A stretch of 64,000 bases of DNA from JANOMH01 sp031422295 (GCA_031422295.1 JANOQM010000030.1:1-64000), one strand, 5' to 3'; shown: positions 8,269-17,823, counted from the first letter of the stretch. Notes: generated from the letters alone by a model not told the origin. Translations and numbers: made by a program.

Positions 8269-11200
8269 ATGGCCATTTTTTCAAACGCAGCAACACTTAC
8301 CGGCGCAGGAACTGACGACTACCTGCTGGGCGATTTCGCGACCAGTGCGCATAATACGATGTTTGGCGGCGCTGGCCGTGACGTCATGATCGGCGACAGC
8401 GACAACGTACTGCTCGTGGCCACTGCCGGCACCGGGTTTGGCAATGCCTACAACCTGACCAGTGACCTGACGATCTGGAGCCAGCTGTACAACCCCGATA
8501 TTGCGAATTCGACAACGGTGTCGCATGCGACCGCCGTCATCGAAGGCAACAATACCAGCCAGTTTTACCGGGTAACTCTGGCAATCGGCCAAATCCTGAC
8601 GCTCGATGTTGATTATGGCACGGACGCCAACGGGACTGTTTTAGGCGATGTCGATACCGAACTGCATGTCTATGCGGCAGATCAGACAACTGTCGTGGCA
8701 ACCAACAATACCGGGTTGACGACTGAAGGCGGCCTTGGTTCGAACAGCACTTTGGATGGCTTCGTCACGTTCACTGCCACAGTCGCGGGCGACTATTACA
8801 TCCGCGTGCAGGAATCTGGCGGCACTGTCGTGGATACCGACGACAACTATATCCTGAATATTTCGCTGACCAATCAGCCATCGTCCCAACCGTCCACCGG
8901 CAATGACGACCTGTTCGGGGGTGATGGCAATGACGTCATGTATGGCATTGGTGGCCATGACAAACTGTATGGCGGCAATGACAACGACTATATGACCGGT
9001 GATAGCGGCAATGACACCCTCGACGGTGGCGCTGGTGTTGACCTGATGTACGGCGGCGACAACAACGATACGTTCATCGTTGCGAACGGCTTTGCAGTAA
9101 CCAATGGCGACGAGATCTATGGCGGCGCGGGCATCGATACGCTGAACATCTCGGCCCTGACCGGCCTCACCGGCGTCAGCGTCAATCTGACAGCGGGTAC
9201 ATTCACTCACAGTGGATCCACTTCGATCAATGTGATCGCCGAGGTGGAAAATGTTGTCGGCACCACAGGCGACGACGACTTTGTCGGAAACGCCTCGGTC
9301 AACGTGTTTACCGGTGGATTGGGTAATGACACGTTCGAAGGCGGGCTTGGCACCGACAGTTTCATTGGCGGGCAAGGTAACGATACCTATTTCACCAACT
9401 CCACATCCGAAGGAGTGGTCGAAGTTGCGGGCGAAGGCACCAATGACGTGGTCATCGCCAGTTCGACTTATACATTAACTGCCGGGTCTGCCGTCGAAGT
9501 GATCCAGACCAATAACGTCAGCGGCACCACCGGGATCAACCTGACCGGCAACGCGCTGGCCCAGTCGATCATCGGCAACGCAGGCAACAATGCACTTACC
9601 GACGGGGTTGCAGGGGCTGCGGATACACTGACCGGACATGCCGGAAATGACACCTATTACGTGAACACAGCGGGCACCCTGATTGTGGAAGATGCTGGTG
9701 GCGGTACCAATGACCGGGTTGCTGCCAGCGTGAACTTTGTTCTTGCTGCCGACGATAATATCGAAAATCTGACCACGAATATCGGAACCGGCACGACAGC
9801 GGTCAACCTGACTGGCAACGCATTGTCGCAGACCATCACCGGGAACAACGGCGCCAACGTGCTGGACTCGTTCACTGGTGCAGCCGACACGATGTCCGGC
9901 GCGCTGGGCAACGACACCTACATCATCCGCAACTCTGGCGATGTCATTGGCGAGACAGCGGGCCAAGGCACAGCAGATGTGGTGTCGGCGGCGGTCAGCT
10001 TTGTACTGGATGTCAGCGATGACATTGAAACGATGCAGACGACCAGCTTTGGCGGGACCGCTGCGATCAATCTGACCGGCAACGCGCTGGGCCAGACGAT
10101 TACCGGCAATGCCGGGGCCAACGTGCTGGACGGCAAGGGCGGTAATGACACCCTGACCGGCAGTGCAGGGGCGGATACTTATGCCTTCTCCAGCGCCCTC
10201 GGCGGCAGCAACATCGACACCGTATCTGGCTATGTCGTGGCCGATGATACGATCCGGCTGGATAATAACGTGTTCACCGGGCTGACCTTCGGCGCACTGG
10301 CCTCGACTGCCTTTGTGCAGGTCACATCCGGCGGGGCGACAACGGCGGATCAGCGGATCATCTACAACTCGGTCACCGGGGCGCTGTCGTTTGACGCCGA
10401 CGGGTCGGGGGCAGGTCTGGCCCAGCAATTTGCAACGCTGGCAACCGGTCTGACCATGGCCCACACTGAATTCGACGTGGTCGGCCTTGGCGGCGGCGGT
10501 GGCAGCGTGATCAACGGCACGATCAACAACGACAACCTTGTCGGGACCGGCGTGGCGGATACGCTGAACGGTCTGGCTGGCGACGATACGCTGAGCGGTG
10601 GTCTGGGCAATGACGTCAACTTTGGCGGCACCGGAAACGACACGTTTATCGTGGAAAGCTCGGGGGACATTGTCAACGAACTGGCTGGCGAAGGCACGAA
10701 TGACAAAGTCGTGGCGCAAGGCACCTACGTTTTGGTGGCTGGGTCCGAAGTTGAAACGATGCAGACCAGCAGCTTTGGCGGCACGGCGGCGATCAATCTG
10801 ACCGGCAACGCGCTGGCCCAGTCGATCATCGGCAATGCTGGCAACAATACGCTGGACGATGGCGGTGCCGGGGCGGCAGATACGCTGACCGGTTCAATCG
10901 GCAATGACACCTATTATGTCAGCAACGCCGGAACCGTGATTGTCGAGGGCGCGGGCCAGGGCACCAATGACCGGGTCGCGACACGGGTTTCCTTTACCCT
11001 GGCCGCCGACGACAATATCGAAAGCCTGACCACGATCGCCAGCGGAAGCACTACCGCAATCAACCTGACCGGCAATGCGCTGTCTCAATCCATCTCCGGG
11101 AACGCCGGTGCCAACGTGCTGGACTCGTTCACCGGCGCGGCAGATACACTGACCGGGCTTGGCGGCAACGACACCTACATCATCCGCAACGCCGGTGATG

Positions 11201-11742
11201 TCATTGTCGAGGCAGCGGGCCAGGGCACGGCAGATGTGGTTTCGGCGGCGGTCAGCTTTGTACTGGATGTCAGCGATGACATCGAGACGCTGCAAACCAA
11301 CGATGCGTTGGGTACCACCGATATCAACCTGACCGGCAATGCGCTGGGCCAGACGATTATCGGCAACAATGGCGTTAACGTCATTGACGGCAAAGGTGGC
11401 AACGACATCCTGACAGACGGAGATGGTTTCGATACCTTTGTGTTCAGCACTACGCTGGATGCGGTAAACAACGTCGACACACTGACCGAATACGACTCCG
11501 GCACAGATATACTTGCTCTGACCAGCTCGCTCTTTGGAGTGCTGGCAGGTGCTGTTACGGCGCTTGATTTTGTGGCCAATGCGACCGGCGAGGCAACTGC
11601 TGCCGAACAAAACCTGATCTACAACACGACAACAGGTGCGCTATCTTATGATGACGACGGTGTGGGTGGCAACGCCTCGGTTCAGTTTGCGACTTTGACT
11701 GGCGCTACGTTCCTGCAATTCACGGACTTTGTTATCGTCTAA
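8269..11742 (+). CDS. large RTX-type calcium-binding secreted protein
   Basis: 1157 aa, acidic and nearly free of cysteine. Residues about 65-200 resemble a bacterial pre-peptidase C-terminal (PPC) beta-sandwich (ELHVYAADQTTVVATN, GDYYIRVQESGG). Residues about 211-270 carry RTX nonapeptides (GNDDLFGGDGNDVMYG, GNDTLDGGAGVD), which bind calcium after export. The rest is two copies of a 419-residue unit (about 371-735 and 790-1157), each with three LTGNALxQxIxGN modules about 88 residues apart and ending in a module like a type I secretion target domain. There is no N-terminal signal peptide, in keeping with type I secretion, but no ABC exporter or membrane-fusion gene lies nearby. Ca2+-loaded surface or S-layer-like protein is the likely role; no catalytic motif was seen. 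Confidence 0.9.
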   Translation: MAIFSNAATLTGAGTDDYLLGDFATSAHNTMFGGAGRDVMIGDSDNVLLVATAGTGFGNAYNLTSDLTIWSQLYNPDIANSTTVSHATAVIEGNNTSQFYRVTLAIGQILTLDVDYGTDANGTVLGDVDTELHVYAADQTTVVATNNTGLTTEGGLGSNSTLDGFVTFTATVAGDYYIRVQESGGTVVDTDDNYILNISLTNQPSSQPSTGNDDLFGGDGNDVMYGIGGHDKLYGGNDNDYMTGDSGNDTLDGGAGVDLMYGGDNNDTFIVANGFAVTNGDEIYGGAGIDTLNISALTGLTGVSVNLTAGTFTHSGSTSINVIAEVENVVGTTGDDDFVGNASVNVFTGGLGNDTFEGGLGTDSFIGGQGNDTYFTNSTSEGVVEVAGEGTNDVVIASSTYTLTAGSAVEVIQTNNVSGTTGINLTGNALAQSIIGNAGNNALTDGVAGAADTLTGHAGNDTYYVNTAGTLIVEDAGGGTNDRVAASVNFVLAADDNIENLTTNIGTGTTAVNLTGNALSQTITGNNGANVLDSFTGAADTMSGALGNDTYIIRNSGDVIGETAGQGTADVVSAAVSFVLDVSDDIETMQTTSFGGTAAINLTGNALGQTITGNAGANVLDGKGGNDTLTGSAGADTYAFSSALGGSNIDTVSGYVVADDTIRLDNNVFTGLTFGALASTAFVQVTSGGATTADQRIIYNSVTGALSFDADGSGAGLAQQFATLATGLTMAHTEFDVVGLGGGGGSVINGTINNDNLVGTGVADTLNGLAGDDTLSGGLGNDVNFGGTGNDTFIVESSGDIVNELAGEGTNDKVVAQGTYVLVAGSEVETMQTSSFGGTAAINLTGNALAQSIIGNAGNNTLDDGGAGAADTLTGSIGNDTYYVSNAGTVIVEGAGQGTNDRVATRVSFTLAADDNIESLTTIASGSTTAINLTGNALSQSISGNAGANVLDSFTGAADTLTGLGGNDTYIIRNAGDVIVEAAGQGTADVVSAAVSFVLDVSDDIETLQTNDALGTTDINLTGNALGQTIIGNNGVNVIDGKGGNDILTDGDGFDTFVFSTTLDAVNNVDTLTEYDSGTDILALTSSLFGVLAGAVTALDFVANATGEATAAEQNLIYNTTTGALSYDDDGVGGNASVQFATLTGATFLQFTDFVIV
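9379..11739 (+). repeat. 1,257-bp-phase internal duplication in the RTX gene
   Basis: The block starting at about 9379 (residue 371) recurs at about 10636 (residue 790). Six LTGNAL modules start at residues 425, 514, 602, 844, 933 and 1021, so the second triplet is offset from the first by a constant 419 codons (1,257 bp) without visible indels. Parts are almost identical at DNA level, for example 9535-9591 against 10792-10848, while the terminal modules have diverged. Confidence 0.85.
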
Positions 11743-11762
11743 ACCAGCCCTGCGACCATCAG

Positions 11763-11793
11763 ACCGGCCGCGCCTTGCAAAGGCGCGGCCGGT
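11763..11793. terminator. bidirectional hairpin terminator
   Basis: A perfect 14-bp stem (arms 11763-11776 and 11780-11793) with a 3-base loop lies between the stop codons of the convergent RTX and EI24 genes. There is no strong U tract, only TTGCGTTT afterwards. It is placed to end transcription from both sides. Confidence 0.8.
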
Positions 11794-11803
11794 TGCGTTT
11801 GCG

Positions 11804-12508
11804 CTATCGGCCCGTGCCGAATTGTGTATCCAGCCGATGAAACAAATGGGTAAACGTCGCTGCACCCAGAATTGGGATCAACAGGTTCACCAGCGGAATT
11901 GACAGCGGAATGGCCATCAGGCAGCCCGCAATCCAGATCTGGCCCTGATACCGGGCGCGCAGCGTGCGGGCACTGGCGCGGTCCATACGGCGCAACGCCG
12001 CTAACATGAAATATTCGCGGCCCAACAGGAAACCATTCATGCCGTAAAACAAAAACGGTATGGCAAAGGGCAGCATCACATACAGCACCAGCGCCACGGT
12101 ATTTGCCGCAATCAGGACCCCCAGAAAATTTACAGTCTCTAACAATCCTGCGGAAAACCCGGGGCCGGGCACCGCAGGCAAACCGGGATAATGACGATCC
12201 TCGACAGCCTGGGCGACATCATCCAAAAACAGTGAGGTGATCGCCGACGCAACCGGGATCATCAAAAACATCGAAAAAAAGATCATTAAAAACAATGATC
12301 CCCAGCCTAACAGGTCGCCCAGCCAAGTGACCGGGCCGATCACCGGGAGATTGACCGCCGCCGGGTCCAGAGCCTGTATCAGCCATAAAAACCCGGCATA
12401 ACACGCGACCAACAAAGCCAGTGTCAGGGCAATGCCGATCAACAGGACGCGGGTAAAGCGCGGGTCACCCAGTTGTCCCACAGCCTTGGCAAAATCACTA
12501 AAAATCAT
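11804..12508 (-). CDS. EI24 domain-containing / CysZ-like membrane protein
   Basis: 234 aa with about four to five hydrophobic segments (LLIGIALTLALLVACYAGFL, FLMIFFSMFLMIPVASAI, LGVLIAANTVALVLYVMLPF, IPLSIPLVNLLIPILGAA). The motif around ITSLFLDDVAQAVE and YGMNGFLLGREYFMLAA is typical of the EI24/CysZ family (COG2981). CysZ moves sulfate; the role of alphaproteobacterial members is unproven. The start codon overlaps the stop of the upstream nitroreductase gene by 4 bases (ATGA type), so the two are translationally coupled. Confidence 0.85.
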   Translation of the reverse strand: MIFSDFAKAVGQLGDPRFTRVLLIGIALTLALLVACYAGFLWLIQALDPAAVNLPVIGPVTWLGDLLGWGSLFLMIFFSMFLMIPVASAITSLFLDDVAQAVEDRHYPGLPAVPGPGFSAGLLETVNFLGVLIAANTVALVLYVMLPFAIPFLFYGMNGFLLGREYFMLAALRRMDRASARTLRARYQGQIWIAGCLMAIPLSIPLVNLLIPILGAATFTHLFHRLDTQFGTGR

Positions 12509-13083
12509 GCCTCAACCCATGTGGCAACACGGGCAAGTTCTGGGCGCGGGCGGTCCGGAACCTCGTCCGTTACAGTGCCGATATGAATGATCCCGGCCAT
12601 GGTTTCTTCTGGCCCCAGGCCAAGGCCTTCGGTCAGAAAAACCCGGTCATAAGATGGCCAGCCGGACAACCAGTTCGCGCCATAGCCCAGCGCCGTGGCG
12701 GCATGTAAGACCCCCATGCAGACCGCACCCACCGAATAGACTTGTTCGGCAAGCGGTACCTTGACGGTCGGGCGCGGCACTGCCACGACAACAATCGCAA
12801 GATCCGCCTGCGCATATTGCGCAATCGTCTTGGGGCGCTTGTCAGGATCGGTGTTCAACGCCACGGCACGGTCGGCCACCAGCAGTGCAAGACGCTGCAA
12901 GGCGGGTTTTTGCAGAATGATAAACCGCCATGGTTCCAGCTTGCCATGATCCGGCACACGGGTTGCAGCGGTCAGGATCGTCTCAATCCCGGCGCCGTCT
13001 GGCACCGGTGCAGTCAAACTGCGGGCCGGAAATGACCGGCGGGTCAGCAAGAAATCAAGCGCGGCTTGGTTCAGTGCGGGCAT
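12505..13083 (-). CDS. nitroreductase family protein (YdjA-like)
   Basis: 192 aa from ATG 13083 (MPALNQAALDFLLTRRS), preferred to a start 13 codons upstream because the family begins with the LLTRRS segment. FMN-binding nitroreductase features: RRSFPARSL near the N-terminus, DHGKLEPWRFIIL, AEQVYSVGAVCMGVLHAATA, and GANWLSGWPSYD. These NAD(P)H-dependent flavoenzymes reduce nitro or quinone groups; the natural substrate of the YdjA/TdcX-like branch is unknown. The gene forms a two-gene operon with the EI24 protein. Confidence 0.87.
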   Translation of the reverse strand: MPALNQAALDFLLTRRSFPARSLTAPVPDGAGIETILTAATRVPDHGKLEPWRFIILQKPALQRLALLVADRAVALNTDPDKRPKTIAQYAQADLAIVVVAVPRPTVKVPLAEQVYSVGAVCMGVLHAATALGYGANWLSGWPSYDRVFLTEGLGLGPEETMAGIIHIGTVTDEVPDRPRPELARVATWVEA

Positions 13084-13255
13084 TGGCAATCCTATGGCTT
13101 TTTCACGGCTGAACTTAGTCATTCGCGCCGCTTTGCGCCATAGGCAGCAGGCCGCGGCGGCAACGGCGCGAAAACGTCACAGCACGTCGCAACCCGCCAA
13201 TCAGTTTGCGAACCAAGGGATTAGCGGGGAAAGGGGACACAGGCGCTGGGCAGTC

Positions 13256-14869
13256 ATGGACGGGACATTCGATTATATTATCGTTGGCGCAGGCTCTGCC
13301 GGGTCGGTGCTGGCCAACCGCTTGACCGAAAACCCGAAAATCCGGGTCCTTGTGTTGGAAGCAGGCGGAACCGATCAGCGGTTTTTCGTGCAGATGCCGC
13401 TGGGTTACGGCAAATTGTTTTATGACCCGGCGGTGAACTGGCTGTATCAGACCGAACCTGACCCGGGACTTGCCGGAAACCGTGACCACTGGCCGCGCGG
13501 CAAACTGCTGGGCGGTTCATCCTCGATCAATGCCATGGTTTATATTCGCGGGCATAAAACCGATTATGACGATTGGGCCAGCTTGGGCAATTTCGGCTGG
13601 GGCTGGGATGACGTCCTGCCCGCCTACCGCGCGATGGAAGATAACGAGGCGGGCGGCGACGCCTGGCGCGGCACTGGCGGGCCGCTGTTCGTTTCGTCCG
13701 GGCAGCGGGATAACCATGCGCTGGCCCAGCCGTTTCTGCAGTCCTGTGCTGCTGCCGGACTGCCGACCATCGCCGATTTTAACGGGCAGGAACAGGAAGG
13801 CGCCGGTCTGTATCAGTTCACCATCAAAGGGCGGCGGCGCAATTCTGCTGCCCGCGCGTTCCTACGCCCGGCGATGAAACGGGCCAATCTGGCGGTGCTG
13901 ACCCGGGCCCATGTGACGCGCATCCTGTTTGACGGCAGGCGAGCGGTTGGGGTGGAATACCAGCGCGGCGGTCAAACACTGCAGGCCATGGGCGGCGAAG
14001 TGATCTTGTCCGGCGGGGCGATCAACACGCCGCAACTGTTGCAACTGTCGGGCATCGGCGATGGGGCAGCCTTGCAGGCACTGGGGATCAACAGTCTGCA
14101 TCACAACCCCAATGTCGGGGACCACCTGAATGACCATCAGGGCCTGAACTATACATTCCGGATGAATGTGCCGACCTTTAACGATGTGCTGCGGCCATGG
14201 TGGGGCAAGCTGGCCGTGGGGATGCGCTGGGTACTGACCGGGCGGGGGCCGCTGGCCAAGTCGATCAACCACGCAGGCGGGTTTTTCCGCACCGACCCCA
14301 ACCTGACCCGGCCCAATATGCAGCTGTATATGCAGGCGTTTTCCACGCTGCTGCCGCGCGGCGGGGAACGGCCGATCCTGACGCCGGACCCGTTTTCCGG
14401 CCTGTCCATCGGCCTGTCCAATTGCAGGCCCACCAGCCGGGGGTCCATCAGCCTGAAAACTGTCGATCCGTTTGATCACCCGCGCATCATCGCCAATGCC
14501 TATTCGACCAATCATGATGTGGCCGAAATGCTGGATGCCGTCAAAATGGTGCGGCGGATCGCGGCAACCGAGCCGATGCAATCGCTGATCGCCGAAGAAT
14601 TGCGGCCTGGTCCACAGGTGCAGTCCGACGCCGATCTGATCGCGGATTTCCGGGCGCGGTCGGCCACGGTCTATCACCCGTCCTGCACGGCCCGCATGGG
14701 GCCGGATGCGGCGACATCGGTCATCGACCCGGCACTGCGGGTGCATGGGGTGCAAAATCTGCGGGTTTGCGACGCCGCGGCCTTTCCAACCCTGCCCGGC
14801 GGCAACACCAATGCGCCCGCAATGATGCTGGGCTGGCGCGGGGCCGAGATTATTCGGGCAGGTCGCTAA
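13256..14869 (+). CDS. GMC family FAD-dependent oxidoreductase (choline/alcohol dehydrogenase-like)
   Basis: 537 aa from ATG 13256 (MDGTFDYIIVGAGSAGSVLA), which places the dinucleotide-binding GxGxxG directly at the N-terminus as in family members. Other landmarks are VLVLEAGG, the GMC signature region PRGKLLGGSSSINAMVYIRG, SGGAINTPQLLQLSGIG, and the C-terminal catalytic segment with YHPSCTARMG and LPGGNTNAPAMMLG. The protein oxidises an alcohol to an aldehyde, passing electrons to a quinone or oxygen. Whether the substrate is choline, a glycol or another alcohol cannot be decided. No betaine genes are adjacent. Confidence 0.92.
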   Translation: MDGTFDYIIVGAGSAGSVLANRLTENPKIRVLVLEAGGTDQRFFVQMPLGYGKLFYDPAVNWLYQTEPDPGLAGNRDHWPRGKLLGGSSSINAMVYIRGHKTDYDDWASLGNFGWGWDDVLPAYRAMEDNEAGGDAWRGTGGPLFVSSGQRDNHALAQPFLQSCAAAGLPTIADFNGQEQEGAGLYQFTIKGRRRNSAARAFLRPAMKRANLAVLTRAHVTRILFDGRRAVGVEYQRGGQTLQAMGGEVILSGGAINTPQLLQLSGIGDGAALQALGINSLHHNPNVGDHLNDHQGLNYTFRMNVPTFNDVLRPWWGKLAVGMRWVLTGRGPLAKSINHAGGFFRTDPNLTRPNMQLYMQAFSTLLPRGGERPILTPDPFSGLSIGLSNCRPTSRGSISLKTVDPFDHPRIIANAYSTNHDVAEMLDAVKMVRRIAATEPMQSLIAEELRPGPQVQSDADLIADFRARSATVYHPSCTARMGPDAATSVIDPALRVHGVQNLRVCDAAAFPTLPGGNTNAPAMMLGWRGAEIIRAGR

Positions 14870-15108
14870 ACAGCACCCGGTCCCTGACCCGGATAAACCC
14901 CTTCGGGCAGGTTCAGCGCGGCTGCCAAATCCCGGGCTTGGGTCAGCGATAGCGTGATTTTCATCGGCTGGCCAATCCGGGTGTCAAACTGCTCGACTGT
15001 GACGCAATCCTCGAATGCGCAGACAGTCACATCCTCTTGCAACGGGGCCGGGGCCTCGTCCACCAAAGTGATAACCGTCGCGTCAAATTCGTGCTCGATG
15101 GTGAACAT
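14866..15108 (-). CDS. small conserved hypothetical protein
   Basis: 80 aa, no recognised family. It is acidic (EHEFDATVITLVDEAPAPLQEDV) with a C-terminal helix MKITLSLTQARDLAAALNL and a conserved-looking PEGVY. No signal peptide or membrane segment. It converges with the GMC gene and overlaps its last four bases. Codon use is normal for the neighbourhood, supporting a real gene. Confidence 0.6.
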   Translation of the reverse strand: MFTIEHEFDATVITLVDEAPAPLQEDVTVCAFEDCVTVEQFDTRIGQPMKITLSLTQARDLAAALNLPEGVYPGQGPGAV

Positions 15109-15232
15109 GCGGTCAGGTTAGGCAACCGGCCAGCGGGTTACAAGCAATCTCATGCCAATCGCGTGAGGGGGACTGGCCCGCGTTGCCCAAGCTGATAGAT
15201 AGGACATAATCCCCTTGGTCCGGAGCCTACCC

Positions 15233-15970
15233 TTGCCCCTGCGCCCCCTGATCCTGTGCGTTTCGCTGGTCTTGGCCGGTTGCATGGCCCAACCGTCATC
15301 GCGGGCGCAGGTCACCATACCGGCCCCGGCGAAATCCGGCGTGCCATTCATCGGGCCTGCGATTGACCAGCGCAGCATCGCGCGCAATTTCATTCAGGTG
15401 GTCGAAGCCATCGAACCCGTGGCCGAGGCGCAATGCCGGGCGCGCAACCGGACGGCAAATTGCGATTTCCGCATCGTGGTCGATGACCGCCCGGGCATGC
15501 CACCCAACGCATTCCAGACATTGGATGATGCAGGCCGCCCGATTATTGCCTTTACCTTGGCGCTGATCGGTCAGGTGCAGAACCCCGACGAGCTGGCCTT
15601 TGTAATGAGCCACGAGGCCGCGCATCACATTCTGGGGCACTTGGCGCGGCAGCGGCAAAACGCAACCCTTGGGGCACAGGTGTTTGGTACGTTGGCGGGC
15701 ACTATCAGTGGCGGCGATATTGAACAGGTCCGGGCGGCGCAGGAATTGGGGGCAGCCGTGGGCGCGCGCAGCTATTCCAAGGATTTTGAGCTTGAGGCCG
15801 ATGCGCTGGGTACTGAAATCACCGCCGCCGCCGGGTTCAATCCGTTGCGCGGTGCTGAGTTCTTTTTCCGGATACCCGATCCGGGTGACCGGTTTTTGGG
15901 CACCCATCCGCCCAATGCCGACCGGGTGGCCATCGTGCGGCAAACCGCGGCGCGACTGGGGTTCAACTAA
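15233..15970 (+). CDS. M48 family metallopeptidase, lipoprotein
   Basis: 245 aa from TTG 15233, chosen because CGGAG lies 7 bases upstream and the resulting N-terminus LRPLILCVSLVLAGC is a compact lipoprotein signal with lipobox LAGC. The zinc motif HEAAHH and the downstream third ligand in FELEADALG identify an M48 (BepA/LoiP-like) peptidase. GTHPPNADRV near the C-terminus is the typical substrate-site segment. It probably acts in periplasmic or outer-membrane protein quality control. It ends immediately against the convergent hemolysin-III gene. Confidence 0.88.
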   Translation: MPLRPLILCVSLVLAGCMAQPSSRAQVTIPAPAKSGVPFIGPAIDQRSIARNFIQVVEAIEPVAEAQCRARNRTANCDFRIVVDDRPGMPPNAFQTLDDAGRPIIAFTLALIGQVQNPDELAFVMSHEAAHHILGHLARQRQNATLGAQVFGTLAGTISGGDIEQVRAAQELGAAVGARSYSKDFELEADALGTEITAAAGFNPLRGAEFFFRIPDPGDRFLGTHPPNADRVAIVRQTAARLGFN

Positions 15971-16621
15971 TCAGGAAAATGTTCCCAGAGTGATCGCGGC
16001 AAAAAAACAACCCGAGGCCGCCAGCACAAAGCCATGCCAGATTGCGTTGGAAAACTTCAGCGTCTCCCAATTGAAAAAGATCACGCCCGCGCTGTATAAA
16101 AGGCCCCCAACAATGACCAGAACCGTGGCTGGAACCGGCAGCACATGGGCCAATGACCAGATCAGGGCGACACTGATCCAGCCGAGAAAAAGATACAGCA
16201 GCGGCGCCAGCCGGCCTGGTGCTGCCCAGTAAAACAGCTTGGCACTGGCGCCGACCAGCGCCAGACTCCAGACTAGCCCCAGCACAACATAGCCAAACGC
16301 CGACCCGATCATCACAACCAGCGGCGTGTAAGTCCCTGCAATCTTAAGATATATCGCTGCATGATCAATTCGGCGAAGGGTTGGTCGCAGCCCTTCCCAT
16401 GGGGTCATGTGGTAAAACGCCGAGGCGGCAAAAGTCGCCACCAAGGCCGCACTATAGACCGACACTGCTGCCACTTGCCCGGCCCCGGTCCAAATCGCAG
16501 CAAACACAATCAATAAGACCGCCCCGGTCACCGCGAGGGTCAGGCCCAATGCATGGATAAACCCATCGGCAATCCGTTCGGACCGGGCAAAGGCAGGATA
16601 CGTGTCGGGGATTTTTGACAT
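15971..16621 (-). CDS. hemolysin III family membrane protein (PAQR superfamily)
   Basis: 216 aa with seven hydrophobic segments, typical of the YqfA/HlyIII branch of PAQR proteins. Conserved elements: RIADGFIHALGL at the first helix, SAFYHMTPW with the Ser/His pair, RRIDHAAIYLKIAGTYTPL, and the final IWHGFVLAASGCFF. These residues form a zinc site related to ceramidase-type hydrolase activity in eukaryotic relatives. Despite the name there is little evidence for hemolysis. It stands alone, convergent with the M48 gene. Confidence 0.88.
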   Translation of the reverse strand: MSKIPDTYPAFARSERIADGFIHALGLTLAVTGAVLLIVFAAIWTGAGQVAAVSVYSAALVATFAASAFYHMTPWEGLRPTLRRIDHAAIYLKIAGTYTPLVVMIGSAFGYVVLGLVWSLALVGASAKLFYWAAPGRLAPLLYLFLGWISVALIWSLAHVLPVPATVLVIVGGLLYSAGVIFFNWETLKFSNAIWHGFVLAASGCFFAAITLGTFS

Positions 16622-16758
16622 AATTCCTATCTAGGTATCAAATCGATTCGGAAAACCGTTCCGTTGGGTCAGGTAACAACTTGGCATCAGCGACAGCATG
16701 CCGCATCTTTGTGACCAAATGATTGCACCGGACCCAGTCCGGCGGGTTTTGGGGGGAC

Positions 16759-17124
16759 ATGATGCTGCGCGAAGAATTGGAACGGGTGCGGATGCGGGCG
16801 GTCTGGTCGTGGCACGGGTTTGTGCATGTCTGGCAAACCGAGGGGTCGCTGACCCAATGGATCATCGTCAATCTGGCCTCGGCGATTTTGGCCTTTGCCT
16901 TGCCGTTGTCAGCCCCTGAACGTGGCATGATCCTGATGGGCGGGATCATGGTGCTGGCTGCAGAATGCATGAACACCGCAATCGAACGGGTCGTTGATGA
17001 TATTTCCGAGGCACGGCGCGACCGGGCCAGGCAGGCCAAAGACGCCGGATCTGCGGCCGTAGCGATAACAGCTGTTGCGGTAGGGGTGGCTTGGGTGTGT
17101 GTTGTCGTCGGGCTAATCTGGTAG
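16759..17124 (+). CDS. dgkA: diacylglycerol kinase (DgkA)
   Basis: 121 aa from ATG 16759, preceded by a GGGGGG run; an upstream in-frame ATG at 16723 would add 12 residues unlike the family. Three membrane helices and the conserved active-site segment AAECMNTAIERVVDD identify prokaryotic DgkA, which phosphorylates diacylglycerol (or undecaprenol) at the inner membrane in phospholipid recycling. WSWHGFVHVW in the N-terminal surface helix is also typical. Confidence 0.9.
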   Translation: MMLREELERVRMRAVWSWHGFVHVWQTEGSLTQWIIVNLASAILAFALPLSAPERGMILMGGIMVLAAECMNTAIERVVDDISEARRDRARQAKDAGSAAVAITAVAVGVAWVCVVVGLIW

Positions 17125-17165
17125 GGCTGGCTGGGATAAATCGCACCCCTTAACTAACCTCAGTT

Positions 17166-17774
17166 TCAACCCACCGGCGCGTCGCGATAGCCAAATTCCG
17201 GCATTATATCAACAATATCAAAAACCTTGCCGCCTGACGGCCCTGCGCCAAATTGGCCGCCTAAGGCCAGCGTCGCATAGCCATGCACCAGGGACCACAG
17301 CATGATTTCAGCGCGGCGCGCCCCACCCGGGGCTTCCGCCTTATCCCAGTCAAGTTCTTTAGCTATTGCTGCCAACACGGCATAGCTTGAACGACCCGCC
17401 GCCCGCAGGTCCGGATCGTCGAAATCGCAATGTTCCGGCGAAAACATCATTTTGAACAAATGTGGGTGCGCTTTGGCAAAGGCGACATAGCCGGTCAGGG
17501 ACGCCATACGCCGGGCTTCGGTTCCGGTTGCCGCATCAACGCCGCGCTGCATGAAAGCAGCATGGCGCAAGAACCCTTCGGTTGCGATCGCGGTCAGTAA
17601 TCCGCGTAAAGACCCAAAGTGGTTCTTGGGGGCAGTGTGGCTGACGCCGACCCGGCCCGCGATGGCGCGCAGGCTGAGACCCTCCATACCTTCGGCTTCC
17701 AGCAGGTCGATTCCCGCCCGCAAAAGCGCATTTTTCAGATCGCCGTGATGATAGGATTTTTTTACGTCAGTCAC
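17166..17774 (-). CDS. TetR/AcrR family transcriptional regulator
   Basis: 202 aa from GTG 17774, chosen because GGAGGG (17779-17784) sits 4 bases before it and the protein then starts VTDVKKSYHHGDLKNALLRA as in this subfamily. The helix-turn-helix is GLSLRAIAGRVGVSHTAPKN, with the WHG-type C-terminal domain (residues about 85-195; LMLWSLVHGYATLAL-like) beyond. It is divergent from a gene pair for two membrane proteins with 99 bases between, so it probably represses them and itself. The ligand is unknown. Confidence 0.9.
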   Translation of the reverse strand: MTDVKKSYHHGDLKNALLRAGIDLLEAEGMEGLSLRAIAGRVGVSHTAPKNHFGSLRGLLTAIATEGFLRHAAFMQRGVDAATGTEARRMASLTGYVAFAKAHPHLFKMMFSPEHCDFDDPDLRAAGRSSYAVLAAIAKELDWDKAEAPGGARRAEIMLWSLVHGYATLALGGQFGAGPSGGKVFDIVDIMPEFGYRDAPVG

Positions 17775-17823
17775 GCGTCCCTCCACATATTTCCACCGTA
17801 AACATTTTCTCTCGACAAGGCAA

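Noticed and set aside
8641..10719. Long minus-strand open frames (244 and 414 codons) inside the RTX gene
   Set aside because: They are antisense to a repetitive gene with strong codon bias, show the same internal repetition, and have no family resemblance or ribosome-binding site.
10000..11400. CRISPR-like regular repeats
   Set aside because: The regularity comes from coding modules of the RTX protein (about 264 bp period, in frame), not from short direct repeats with unique spacers.
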